Shown: in pieces, positions 43,939 to 55,149 of the stretch
Position numbering within the stretch: position 1 is the first letter of the stretch
How the letters are laid out: every line of letters starts with the position of its first letter
Assembly: GCA_964036665.1 (NCBI GenBank)
Contig: OZ038533.1
Location: forward strand, 17,418,575 to 17,482,574
Direction: 5' to 3'
DNA length: 64,000 nt
From: Gordius sp. MW1
Taxonomy: Eukaryota > Nematomorpha > Gordioida > Gordea > Gordiidae
Translations under genes and position numbers: made by a program
Notes under the pieces: model-generated
What the model was told of the DNA's origin: nothing
The model's input: the letters and a program-made list of their open reading frames with translations, nothing else
Databases searched by the model: none

Positions 43939-44299
43939 TAGTGGTAACACTGAGCGTGCTATCACTAAACACTCCCCTTTTGATTGGGTGGAAGCTTGAT
44001 AATTGCTTTTTTACACGCTCTCCCTTCAATGGGATTGGCTGGAGGTAATAATTAAAAATATAACGATATAGTGCTACGAGTTTTAAAACACACCATTTCG
44101 GGCTGGGCAGTTCGGGCAGCTCGGCATTGCCGAAAGGGTAAAATATGGGGGGGGGGCTAATCACCCCCCCCCTCCCCCCTTCTCTTCCCCCCCCCTCTGG
44201 GGGAGTCGAAGGGTGGAAGAAGGAGAACAAAAATGGTGGGAGAGCAATTAATTTATTTATGATATATAATATGAGCAAATTTTTAAAGTTACTAACTCG

Positions 44300-44530
44300 T
44301 AGCAATTGCTTATAACAAATCTCCCATCTGCTCGAGTTTCTGATCGGACAATCTGCTCAATGCTTGAACAGATTTTGCTGTTTCGACTCGCCACTCGAGC
44401 ATTTTTATAAGCTCCAGTTCTGTCTAGTGCACCGAACAGCAAGCACAGATTGTGCTAAGGCTCATATTAAAAAACTTGGTGTGCGTGCTCGCGTCTAGAC
44501 TTAAAGAAAGTTAGCTATTTAACAACTTAG
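44300..44530 (-). repeat. Dispersed repeat G, copy 2
   Basis: The inverted counterpart of 5690-5900: on the minus strand GCGAGCACGCACACC, CTGTTCGGTGCACTAG, AAAATGCTCGAG and CTCGAGCAGATGG occur in the same order. Confidence 0.7.
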
Positions 44531-44651
44531 CTATTTAACAACTCTAAACATTATGACTCTTAATCTATAAAGCGAATTTAACTTAAATAGTATAAGTTAC
44601 AAAATATAATTAATATTTTCTTAACTTAAATTTTTCATTTAACCAAATTAA

Positions 44652-44801
44652 GCATGGGCATAGCCAGGATTGGAACTAGAGGGGGGGGGGGCAATAATGC
44701 TTTAGGAATTATTTAAATTTAAGCTTTAATTATATTAAATTTTGATAAAATTCTGGATTTAGAAGGGGGCAGCCGCCCCTCCCTGTCACCCCCTGGCTAC
44801 G
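44652..44801. mobile_element. MITE-B copy 11
   Basis: CATGGGCATAGCCAGGATTG to CCCTGGCTACG, with the last bases of the right end lost. It lies about 220 bp upstream of the TATA box of the secreted-protein gene. Confidence 0.8.
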
Positions 44802-45025
44802 TTAAATACATAACGAAGAGTAATCAAACAATGAAAGGTCTCAAAATATGTTTACATAAATAAGTGTAAGTTAGAGAGGGTCTTGCCTGCATAAACAATA
44901 TATGAGATACATTAACGTGTAAATTCAAATTCTCTGAATATTAATCGTAAGTTCTAGTTTAAACGAATGATAAACAAATACAATTCCAAAAATTAGATTG
45001 ACGTATATTTTAACAAAATCTATAT

Positions 45026-45032
45026 TATATAA
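45026..45032 (+). promoter_or_regulatory. TATA box candidate for the secreted-protein gene
   Basis: TATATAA about 86 bases before the start codon at 45118, which would place transcription start near 45057. No other core motif is evident. Confidence 0.45.
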
Positions 45033-45117
45033 GTCTACATTTATTGCTGTTAGATCACAAGCCAAATCATATTTCCGCCTTTCAGCTTTTTTCTACAATC
45101 GCAAAACTTAGCTTAAA

Positions 45118-47288
45118 ATGTCCAATCACTTAGTGCTTATACTAATCATCTCTTGCCTTTTGGGATTTATTGGATGGACAGATGCACAAATTTAGTTATT
45201 ATTTTTTACTAAACATGAATTAATTTTTTTAATTAAATGAGTTTGCTCCTAAAACTTTGCATTAACTCAGTTCCATAAACATTCTCGAATTTAGTAGTAA
45301 CTTTATATTGTTACTAAAAAAACAGAGGTGTATAAATATTTAGATACACAATTTAATTTAAATACAATGAATGATAATAATTGTTTAACTTTTTAGCAGC
45401 GTGTACAGTTACATTTTTTAAACGAGGAAACCCCCCAAAAGTTTTCAAAGGTCCAGTTTATGGATCCTTCAATTATGGTATAATGTATTTCATAATATAT
45501 CTAATAATTGCCTTTGTCGAGTTTACAAAAGTTTCTTATAATAACAGTGTTAATCCAATTAAGAATGTTACAAAGTTATATAATAGAGGATTTGTAGTAT
45601 CCATGCTTAATTTAGGAGTTAAATTAAATTCGATTTCAACTTGGACTCTTTAGGATTAATTTGATGTATGTTTTTACAAAAATTGATTAGCACACTTTGA
45701 AGTCTTGTCTATTTGGGTTCGAATAGAGATGAATAAGTTAGGCAGATATTATACTGACATTGAAAATTGATTTTTTCAGTTATGGCTAGACAAAATAATT
45801 TTGTAAAGTTATAATTTATAGAAATCGCGATAAATGTTTTTTCACTTTATAATAATTCGAAGTAACGTTTTATTGATTTTATTCACTTTGCCTTAAGTTA
45901 AACATTTTAACTAATTAAAATTAACTTAAATGTCCAACAACTATCTATACTGGTATTTATGAATATGTGATTATTGCAATGCTATGTTATTTAGGTAATA
46001 TAAGGTCTCCTCAGACACAGAACCTTTTAAAATACAATTTTTAGTATAACTAATGCAGTAAAAGTCGAAAGCTGTTGAAGGGAAACTAGTTTAGTAACAA
46101 CATGGTTTAGTGAATTTACATAAAAATGGTCTATTTTTTAAAGATGTGTATATAACTCCAATTATGCTATTTAGTCTTTGATGGTAGCGAAGAATTTAAA
46201 ATCTCCGAATGCAAAGGAACCCTTAAAGCCCATGTCTCACATACTGAAAGCAGCAGAGGATTGGGTAATTTAAACATTCATATTAACAAATGCCTAAAAT
46301 GACTTCTATAACTTTGATTACTAAGTAGTCGAGTGATAATGTATTATTATTTTTTAAACAGATTTTGAGGTGGGCCAAATGAAAGAAAGATACAATGCCG
46401 GTGAAGTTAAAAACCGAGCTGGATTCGGTTCGGGTACGCGAGGTTCCACAGTTGCATATGCCATATATTTCAAGCCCACACCAACTAAATTTGGATTAAC
46501 AAATATTTACGAATACACTATTGATAACAAAGGATTGTCGAGCGGCGACATTAAATTAAAGGTATTTAGTCCTTATCAACATATGTTATATATTTTGAAA
46601 GTTGTAACTATTCGCATGGGCTAGCGAGGTGGGGTAGATATAAAATTTAACAAGACTTAGGGGTGGAAAAGGGTATATAAAGGTTTATAACTAAAATTAT
46701 TCTTAAATAAAAGCAAGTCTCAAAAATTCGATTATGGGTCTAGACAATTACTATCTATCTACGATATGCTTGTAAACGCGACCAAAATCCTACCCTTCAA
46801 AAACAACCTTTTTCCTTTCTTCCCAGTGGCGTAAATAAGGGAGGGGGGGAACGGAAATTCCCCCCCCCCTTTGGCAAAAATTTAAAAAATTTTTTATAGC
46901 TTCTCAACGCTGAGGAGGCTAAAAACTTACATTAGAAATGCCATGTCCAAGAAAAGATTAAATGGATTGGCTTTATTGACAATTCATCGGTAATTAGCTC
47001 CTACTCCCGATGAAGTTCTTAAAATTTTTGAAAATTTCCCCCCCCCCTTGAGAAAATCCTGGCTACGCGCCTGTTTCTTCCCCTAATTATTGTTACATTT
47101 AACCTCATTAACACTAATCTTGGCGACGCCCATGGTCAAATCTAAAAGATTAAGATGATATATTACCCTTTGTGAATACTTGTTTTGTAATTTTGAAATG
47201 AAAGTTTGTGTCATACCTACACACTATTTATTTTTATTAGATGTCGAATGCAACGAAAACAACTACGTTCGAATTTGACCTTCAGTAG
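45118..47288 (+). CDS. Small secreted protein of unknown family, 6 exons
   Basis: Exons are 45118-45194, 45271-45293 (a 23-base micro-exon), 45397-45477, 46175-46264, 46362-46561 and 47241-47288, giving about 172 residues. Exon 1 begins MSNHLVLILIISCLLG, a clear signal peptide, with likely cleavage after WTDA. The micro-exon is inferred: without it exon 1 (phase 2) cannot join exon 3. With it all five junctions are in phase. The mature part contains VTFFKRG and FKISECKGTLKAHVSH. It also has a Gly/Ser/Thr-rich segment (AGFGSGTRGSTVAY) and TNIYEYTIDNKGL, and ends TTTFEFDLQ. Only about two cysteines follow the signal peptide. The composition suggests beta structure. I do not recognise the family. 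No membrane anchor is seen. Confidence 0.68.
46826..47071. mobile_element. MITE-B relative in the last intron of the secreted-protein gene
   Basis: CAGTGGCGTAAATAAGGGAG at left and CCTGGCTACGCGCCTG at right, with G-rich and C-rich tracts. The end sequence (GGCGCGTAGCCAGG form) differs from the CATGGGCG type, so it is a sister family. Confidence 0.65.
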
Positions 47289-47373
47289 ATGTATGCCAAT
47301 TTACATTTATGGAACCACACCACCTCATTTAAGCATTAATAAAAATATTTTGTACGTTGTTCAAACTTAATGA

Positions 47374-47379
47374 AATAAA
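47374..47379 (+). terminator. Poly(A) signal of the secreted-protein gene
   Basis: AATAAA 85 bases after the TAG at 47286-47288. Confidence 0.65.
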
Positions 47380-47604
47380 ACATCGTGGAAAATACAAGAT
47401 TATTTGATTTGTTTAACGCTACATTTTTTTTTTAAGATTAAGAGTTTAATTAATAACTTAAAGGCTTTTCACAACATGCAATCATATTAGTGTTGAATTA
47501 TCACCAAATTGAATTTTAATGATTGAATCTTATAGGATACCTTTTTGATTTAATCACAAATGTCATGATGTGCATTAAAACGCAATAAATATAAAAGCCA
47601 ACAC

Positions 47605-47757
47605 CATGGGCGAAGCCAGGTTTTGGATCAAAACGTTTAAAAATTTAATTAGGGGGGGGGCAAAACGTAATTTTTTTTTAATTTTTAAGGGTTTTTGCAT
47701 CTAAAATTTTTTTTTCTCGCCATTTAGGGGGGGGGCAGCCGCCTGGCTACGCCCATG
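47605..47757. mobile_element. MITE-B copy 12
   Basis: CATGGGCGAAGCCAGG to GGCTACGCCCATG, with a centre of T-tracts. The surrounding 47380-48425 shows no gene. Confidence 0.8.
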
Positions 47758-48427
47758 GCCAACACTTAAATTTAACTTTTTAAAAAGCTAGGCAAAGACA
47801 AAAATACAATAAACGTCAATATTATGACTGTCACATTTCGTGAGAATCAATATAATATGCATCAATTATTATTACACAAATATACATAAAAATACTATTC
47901 TACATGATATTATAAAAAACATATATTTTTATTAAGGCATCCATAGCACTCAATTTAACTTTAGAACTAATATATTTTGGTGCATTCCATAATTCAAAAA
48001 GGGCAAAATGTTATGCAACCTTATATTTAGCTATGTAAAAATTTAGGGGCCCAGACAGGGCCTTAAAAATTTGTTTTTGACTGATAGTCTTCTTAAATAA
48101 AACTAGTTTTAACCCGCGCTATTCTATAGTTTTGAATTCTCCCGCGAGTTGTCATTCGCTACTTTTATCCCTTTGGCATTTCTAAAAATTAAATAACGTA
48201 ACGGGCTCGGGCCGGGCCTAGTTATACTTAAGGCCCGTTAAAAGCTTGTTAAAAAATTAATTAGATTTAGTATAAAAGAAGGTGTTTTTATAATGTCCTA
48301 ATTTGTAATTATTTTATGAAAATTAAATTAACAAGGAAAGTTAAATTTTGTTTCCATCCTAGTTCATTAATTCATCAATAGCTCAACACGCATTACAAAT
48401 GCTAAAGATAATTTATACAAGTGATCC

Positions 48428-48545
48428 CATGGGCGGAGCCAATTTAAATTGGAGGGAGGCAATTTAAATAGGGCAAAAAAGGTTTTTTTCATCAGGAATT
48501 TTTGGATTTGGAGGGGTGCAGCTGCCCTTATTTGCCTCCCCATTT
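48428..48545. mobile_element. MITE-B copy 13, truncated
   Basis: CATGGGCGGAGCCAA with reduced G-tracts. The right end is replaced by unrelated sequence. Confidence 0.6.
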
Positions 48546-48883
48546 ATACTTTCTAGCATTATTCAGTGATTTAATTTAATATTATTTAAAATTATTTATA
48601 TTAATTGCTATGAAATTTATGGGCTCTCTTTTGGTTATCCGTCCTGTCCATCCTGTCCTGTCCAACTTGTAATTTTTCAATAATTGCCGTGGAAACTTAT
48701 ATGGGTTTTTAATGGCGTGGACTTATGCTTCTGTGAAAGACTTTTATTTAGCTGATCGCTGATTGGCTTTACTTTTTTCTACCTCGCCTAAGCTCAAATT
48801 CCATTATTGTTTTTGTGCCTGACTGATTACCCTTATTAATAAACTAATTTCGGAAATTTGTCTAGGTTGTTAATTTATAAGGG

Positions 48884-50474
48884 ACTAGCTGTGCCCGGCC
48901 AAGCGTTGCTTTGGCTCAGTCCTTAAGTGGTTAATTAAGTATAAGCTATTAATAAGACTTATCTAAAATGGGGTCATATATGAAATAATTTATAATGTGA
49001 AAGGTCCGAATGATTTTATGAACCCACTATTTTTAGTATATATTTATATAATAAGACAACCCAAATGCAAATTCTGTTTTAGTCATCAAATCCGACTAAA
49101 ATTAAATGTTTTTGAAAAAATTGCTTATTAATGCTGTTACTTATTATACAATAATACCATTATTTTATTCTCCTAGTTGGCTGATTTATTTGAAATACAA
49201 TTTTCTTTAATATAATAAAATAATTAATTGAAGGATGGATAATTATTAAAAAAATATGCTTCTATGATCGACCACGTGATAATAATGACAAAAACTGCAT
49301 AATTTAAATTTTATTTATTTAATTTAAATAGTCTGATAAACCCCAATAATTTTGACCGTTTACTGTAACATTTTTTTTATACTTTTAAATATCTAATTCG
49401 AGAAAACTTCAGCTTTGTATGTATGACGTCATTATTGTATATGCTGCTATAAATGAAACTGGACGGGAAATGTCAGATATTTTTAAAACAAAAAGGTATT
49501 TTAGGAATCTGAAAAAGCTATTTAACCCCTGGCCTATCTGGGCATCTACGGCTAAATTTTCGCTCGAAACGGATCTGAAGTTTCAGAATTTAGCCCTTTT
49601 TTAAAACCAAAAGGCCGAGAAATGTCCGATATTTTTAAAACTAAAAGGAATTTTAGCAATCTGAAAAAGCTATTTTACACCTGGCCGCCCTGAGAACCTA
49701 CGGGTAAAGTTTCGCGCGAATCGGGAGGTACTTTCAGAATTTATTCTCATTTAAATATCTCATTGAATAAAAATTAATGATAGATAAATAATGACATTTA
49801 TATATAGATAGCATTTACTCAGAATAATCAACGTTGGACTATTTTATATTGCATTTAAATTATATATACTTTCATCTTTCTCATTTAAAATATCTCATTT
49901 AATGATAATGAGAAAAATTCATCTTCTTCACCTATATATTTTCTCAAATAATCTATAATTTTATTTATTTCAGGTTAATTCATGAATTTTATGTTGACAC
50001 CGTTAAGAAAAGATGACGTTTAAGAAATTTAATTCATAAATTTTATGTTGTCTTGTCACCGTTAAGAAAAGATGACGTTTAAGAAATTTAATTCATAAAT
50101 TTTATATTGTCACCGTTAAGAAAAGATGACGTTTAAGAAATTTAATTCATAAATTTTATGTTGTCACCGTTAAGAAAAGATTACGTTTTACTACAAACTA
50201 CTATAAGTGATACACTTTTACTACAGAACTGTCTGTATATGCAAATTTTCGACGAACGCGAGGAGGTGCGTTTGATTGACATTTTATTGAACGTCAAAAC
50301 GTATAAAACCCAATATCTCGAAAATTAAAAGGAATTTTAGGATTCTGAAAAAGCTATTTTACCCCTGGCCGCCCTGGGAACCTAGGGGTAAATTTTCGCG
50401 CGAATCGGACCGGTAGTTTCAGAGATTAGCCATTACATACATATATACAAACACTTTACTTTATATATATAGAT
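48884..50474 (+). mobile_element. ACTAGCTGTGCCCGG element nested in family C
   Basis: Starts ACTAGCTGTGCCCGGCCAAG and ends in TTTATATATATAGAT. Near the end is the sequence CTGGGAACCTA with GGTAAATTTTCGCGCGAATC. The same module is repeated at about 49470-49600 and 49620-49745. Such heads and tails are widespread in arthropod genomes. I cannot tell whether this is a Helitron-like or LINE-derived non-autonomous element. No intact coding sequence is seen, and no clear target duplication. Confidence 0.65.
49984..50195 (+). repeat. Tandem repeat, four units of about 56 bp
   Basis: Units contain ACCGTTAAGAAAAGATGACG and TTTAAGAAATTTAATTCATA. The second unit has a five-base insertion, and the last has GATTACG instead of GATGACG. 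Confidence 0.85.
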
Positions 50475-50925
50475 GAATGCGAAACTGGCTAAGTAATTCC
50501 TTGCAAATCAATACTGACCGTTGCTAACTTATACTTTATCTGACCCCAAATGCCAAATTTTATATACTCATTATCATTAACAAATTTAAAAACAAATTCT
50601 AAAATTTATTTCCTCAAGTTACTTTTATCACTGTTTTCTCATTTTACATCAATAACCTAATTATTTAAAATTGTGGCAAAGCAAAGAAGCTAAGTAGTTT
50701 TATTAAAACCTTATAACCTTAAATAAGGGTTTTAAACGTTTATTTGGCTTATATGGTTTTATGTATCCTGAAGTGCCACTTATAAAAATTTTCCCCATGT
50801 AGGTCATTTCTTTAAAGATAGAAGGATCGAGTGACCGAGAATTACCTATTTTTTCTTTTAAACTATTTTTATTAACATTTTTAACACAAACTTATTGTTT
50901 GCCAAACAAAAAAATTAAAAAATTT

Positions 50926-51082
50926 TACGGGCCCGGGCCGGACCCGGGCTTTGTATAAAATTAGCGGGCCGAGTCCGGGCTTATAATTTAATATTTTGAC
51001 GTGCCCGGGCCGGGCCGGGCTTTTAAATTTTTATTACGGGCGGACCGACTGACCTAAACAGGCCCGTTGCAGGTCTCTAGTG
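50926..51082. repeat. GGCCCGGGC-rich repeat fragment
   Basis: Alternating GGGCCCGGGCC-type motifs end in GGCCCGTTGCAGGTCTCTAG, which looks like one terminus of a hAT-type non-autonomous element. The other end is missing. A relative with CGGGCTCGGGCCGGGCC lies at about 48200-48245. Confidence 0.55.
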
Positions 51083-51290
51083 TGTACCATGAAAATAAAT
51101 CGACAAAAATTTAAGAAAATAATTCGTGATGGTAAAATAAATATAAAGGAAATTCACACAAAAGCAATTTTTCACGCAGGTTAATTAGTTTTTAATTTGT
51201 CTTAAAATTCACTTAATCCCGATATTTAATATCACAAAATAGCCCAAGACCTAGGTCTCCCTCCCTTCCCTACTCCATTGTTTTCTATGC

Positions 51291-51557
51291 GTGCCCTATC
51301 AACTCGCCGAAAACCATCTTGCCGAATTCACCCTGGGACACGAACATCTCTTCATTATCAAAAAGAAGGCCCTAAATTGAGTACCTTTTATAATAATAAT
51401 TATTATTTTTATAATAAAAAATACCTAAATTTTAGCTTTAATCCGAAATTGATTGATTAATATGGTTATTTGTTGGGGGACATTTTTTAATTGGGGGACT
51501 TTTAACATTGGGAAATTCAATTCGGCAAGATGGTTTTCGGCAAGTTGACGGGCCACC
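51291..51557. mobile_element. Mutator-like MITE with 11-bp flanking direct repeat
   Basis: Imperfect inverted ends of about 45 bp contain GCCGAAAACCATCTTGCCGA on both sides. The outer ends are GTGCCCTATCAACTCGCC and the complement of GGCAAGTTGACGGGCCAC. GTTTTCTATGC occurs immediately outside both ends (51280-51290 and 51558-51568). A 9-11 bp duplication with long inverted ends is typical of Mutator/MULE elements. The AT-rich middle has no coding sequence. Confidence 0.72.
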
Positions 51558-51991
51558 GTTTTCTATGCATATCCAAACTTATAAATATCCTATGTGATGT
51601 GGGTTTAATGTTGAATTATAGTAGCTACTACAAGGCGCGTAGCCAGAGGGGTGTGCGGAAATTTTGATTGATAAATAAAGCAAATGGGTTAACTTTTATT
51701 ATAGTATAGTTGCATAAAATATTTTAAGACACTCATGAGCACCGGGAAAAATAATATATAAATTTCATTTTTTAATGAAATTTTCGACAAAATATGTCAA
51801 AATTTGATTGTGCAAAGTGCTTTGAAAACAAACTTGATTGAATATTTTTCTTGCGTTAAAACACCAGACCCTTCCATTGCTGTAGCTAATTAAGAGGTTA
51901 TAATAATATAGTAATGAATTTCATATATATTTCAATATTATAATTATTATTTTTAATTGTTTAAGTTGTTACTTTAGCATATATAGACAAA

Positions 51992-52320
51992 ACTAGCTGT
52001 GCCCGGCCAAGCGTTGCTTTGGCTTAGATTTTATTTAGCTAAATGAAATTAGTGCGTATTAATAGGAAATATATGAAAGAATTAGGGTTAGCTGTATGAG
52101 AGTTTATGATGTAAAAAATATTTTTTTGTAATGTGCAAATATTATTTAACTTAATAGGAAAATGCATATTTTTTAATAATTAAATAGATTTATAACAGTT
52201 CAAATATTTATTAGGTAGCGATGTTTAGCGTTAATATGCATAATTGGGTGACAAAAGTGTATAAGTTATACCACAGGTGAATAAAAGTCAAAGATAATGG
52301 TCGACAATGCAAAAAAAAAT
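51992..52320 (+). mobile_element. Head of a second ACTAGCTGTGCCCGG element
   Basis: ACTAGCTGTGCCCGGCCAAG and GTTGCTTTGGCTTAG match 48884 on. Homology fades into AT-rich sequence and then into Helitron-derived sequence. Confidence 0.6.
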
Positions 52321-52329
52321 TTTAGTACA

Positions 52330-55140
52330 GTGTGGCATTCGCAATGACAATTAATAAGGCTCAAGGGCAAACGATGTCTTTGTGGCTTAGATTTGGGCAC
52401 ATCATGCTTTTTATGCATATCGTTTGATGATTAGACGCGGTCAAGACAACGTCATACTACGATGCAGTGAGCTTTGCCAACAATTCATGGTCGACATGTA
52501 TGTGAACGTGAAGATATTTAAGATATAACCAACAGAAACTGTGTGCGGAAGAATACATTCACTTACGAAACGCTATCGCGAACAACACCGACACTGCTGA
52601 CATTGGTAACTCTATTATTCTACCGTCATCGTACGTAGGGAGTCCACGTCACATGCAAGAATACATACAGGATGCTATGGCGTACGTACGCGAAACGGAC
52701 GACCGTGTTTTTTATCACGTTTACATGTAATCCAATATGGCAGGAGATTACATCATTGTTATTACCAGGACAAAATGCCATACATCGTCATAACATAAAG
52801 GCACGGGGGTTTAAAAAAAAGTAAAGTGTTTCATTAATTTCATTACAAAATTACATATATTTGGCCATTCACGTTGCTGGAAGTAATCGGTTGAGTTGCA
52901 AAAGCGAGGATGACCTCATGATCACATTTTGATAGCTTCGTCGACAAAATACGTCTTGAAGACACTTAGAAAAATTTCTGCAGAAATTCCTAAACCGTCT
53001 ACGGCTCAATTATTGTTAGATATTGTCACGACAATCATGATTCATGGCCCATGTGGATTTTGAATCGTTAATAGTTTTGCATGTTAGATGGAAAGTTTAC
53101 GAAAGTGTTTTCCTAAAAATTTTATCAATGATACGGTCACACATGTCGACGGATATCCTATATACCGACGAAGAAGTACCGATAATGGCAGACAAATATT
53201 TACTAAAACTATCAATAACGTAGCCATTGACATTGACAATCTTTGGGCTGTACCATATTCACCTATGTTGTGCAAAACATTCAATGCTCATATTAATGTG
53301 GAGTTCTGCAGTTAGGTGAAGAGCAACTAATATATATGCAAGTATGTGAAGAAAGGAGGAGATATGGCTGTATTTAGAATCGATAATACCAATGTGGCTC
53401 TTCCATTGAATAACAATGATGAAAGAACTAACTACCAAATTGGACGCTACATAAGCACCAATGAAGCTGCTTGGCAGATCTTTGGTTTACCTCTTCATGA
53501 ACGGGATCCAGCAGTTATTCATATAGCTGTCCATCTAGAAAACGGGCAGAGTGTATTTTTCACGCACGAGACCGCGCTTGAACGTGCTATTAATCTGTTG
53601 CGTCCATTGTCTTAATTGATTTAATTGACCACCAAGCATACCTCGAGGTATCACCACTATATATAATTGATTTGTTTATACCTCGCGGAGGCAACACTAA
53701 ACTTAATTGATTTCAATTAATATATGTGTATATAAAGGAATTTTATATACACCAGAACTGACTTTGTTCTCGCATACAATTTACTTTATTTGGATAATAA
53801 ATAAAGCACTTATTACTTTAACTTAGTGGTATTTTTTTATCCCGAAAAATCCACCAAATACTATACTCACCGCTTTTTTTGAATTGTGTAAGCAGGCCGA
53901 TGATTTTGGTGCCTTCGTGCGAACATTACTATATTCAGATGTACCCCGCTATTATACGTGAACTCAAGCGAAAAAATGGATGACCCGCAAGCAAGGCACA
54001 CCAGTTAATACATGTCATGGTTTATTCAAATCAAACATTTTGGGGCGTGTATATACAGTGAAGCCTAGGCAAACTGAGTGCTTATATCTGCGATTGTTGT
54101 TGGTAAATGTCACCGGCCCATTGTCATTTCACGATATACGTAAAGTAAATGGACATCAGTATCCAACGCTAAGACCCTAAGCAGCTAAATAACAATGTAA
54201 AAAAATCTTTGAGTACAGATTTTATTGTACGATATTGGTAGAATAACAGAGTTACCAATTTACGCAGTTCCTGTTGATTGTACTCAAGCGGTGTAAAGTT
54301 ATTATCTGGGATGAATGTACTATGGAGCACAAACATTCCCTTGAGGCATTGGACATGACATTGAAAGATAAAAAAACAATGACAAACTATTTGGAGGCAC
54401 TCTGTTACTCCTTTCAGGTGATTTCAGACAAACACTTCCCTTCATTCCACGTTCAACGAACGTTGATGAGATCAACGCTTGCTTGAAATCATCGTCATTG
54501 TGGCGTAATGTTGAAAAGTTGGAACTGAAATTAAACATGCGCGTTCATATGCTTAAAGCTCCATCCGATGAAACATTCTTAAAACAACTTTTAGAGATTG
54601 GTGATGGAAAAGTTGCTTTGTATGAAAATACACGATGCATAAAATTACAGTCGGATTTTTGAACAATCGTCGTCACGCAAAAAGCGCTCATCGACCACAT
54701 ATTTCCAGATCTACATACACAATACAAAAATCTTGCCTGGATGTCCGAAAGAGCATTATTGTCGGCAAAGAATGTAGATGTCAATAATTTAAATTCCAAG
54801 AAACAACAATTGTTGCCAGTTGACTTGATTTCATACAAAAATATCGATACAGGTTGCGATGCTAACGAAGCTGTAAATTATCCAATTGAGTTTTTAAATT
54901 CATTGGATTGGTCAGGCAGGACACCGCACCTTTTACAATTGAAGGTTGGATCTCCGGTATTTTTGTTTCGTAATTTAAACCCACCACGGCTGTGCAATGG
55001 CACACGATTAGACATTAAAAAATGCAGAAGAATCTTCTCGAAGTGCCATTTTGAATGGAAAGTTTCGAGGTGAAAATGTATTGCTGCCACGAATCTCTAT
55101 GATTCCCACAAATGTGACAATTGAAATCAATCGTTTTCAA
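52330..55140 (+). pseudogene. Helitron Rep/helicase, degenerate plus-strand copy
   Basis: A rolling-circle transposon protein, broken by many stops and frameshifts. In order there is a remnant of a helicase C-terminus (CGLDLGTSCF at about 52380-52415), then the Helitron N-terminal domain and Rep region (RPCFLSRLHV-like at about 52690). The region matching 57138-57587 of the other copy follows (NGQSVFFTHETALERA at 53540-53590). Last come Pif1-like helicase pieces (VIIWDECTMEHKHSLEALD at 54299; SPVFLFRNLNPPRLCNGTRL at 54950). The first piece belongs in the protein after the last one, so the region is not one colinear element. It is interrupted at 53596-53847 by an LTR-like insertion. It is not functional. 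Confidence 0.85.
53596..53847 (+). mobile_element. Solo-LTR-like insertion in the Helitron
   Basis: This 252-bp block is absent from the corresponding point of the minus-strand Helitron copy. It is flanked by AATC on both sides (53592-53595 and 53848-53851). It begins TGTTG and holds a TATA box (TATATAAAGG, near 53728) followed by AATAAATAAAGC near 53796, the order expected in an LTR. It does not end in CA, so the LTR assignment is tentative. Confidence 0.5.
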
Positions 55141-55149
55141 TTTTTTCAT

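Larger units (their letters stand above)
48604..50580 (+). repeat. Family C repeat, copy 5, split by an insertion
   Basis: The left part runs TTGCTATGAAATTTATGGGC to TCTAGGTTGTTAATT (about 48875). The right part resumes at about 50475 with ATGCGAAACTGGCTAAG and CTTTATCTGACCCC. In copy 3 these blocks are only about 15 bp apart, so the 1.59 kb between them is a later insertion. Confidence 0.8.

Noticed and set aside
53596-53847. Endogenous virus
   Set aside because: Only one LTR-like block is present, with no gag, pol or env sequence nearby.
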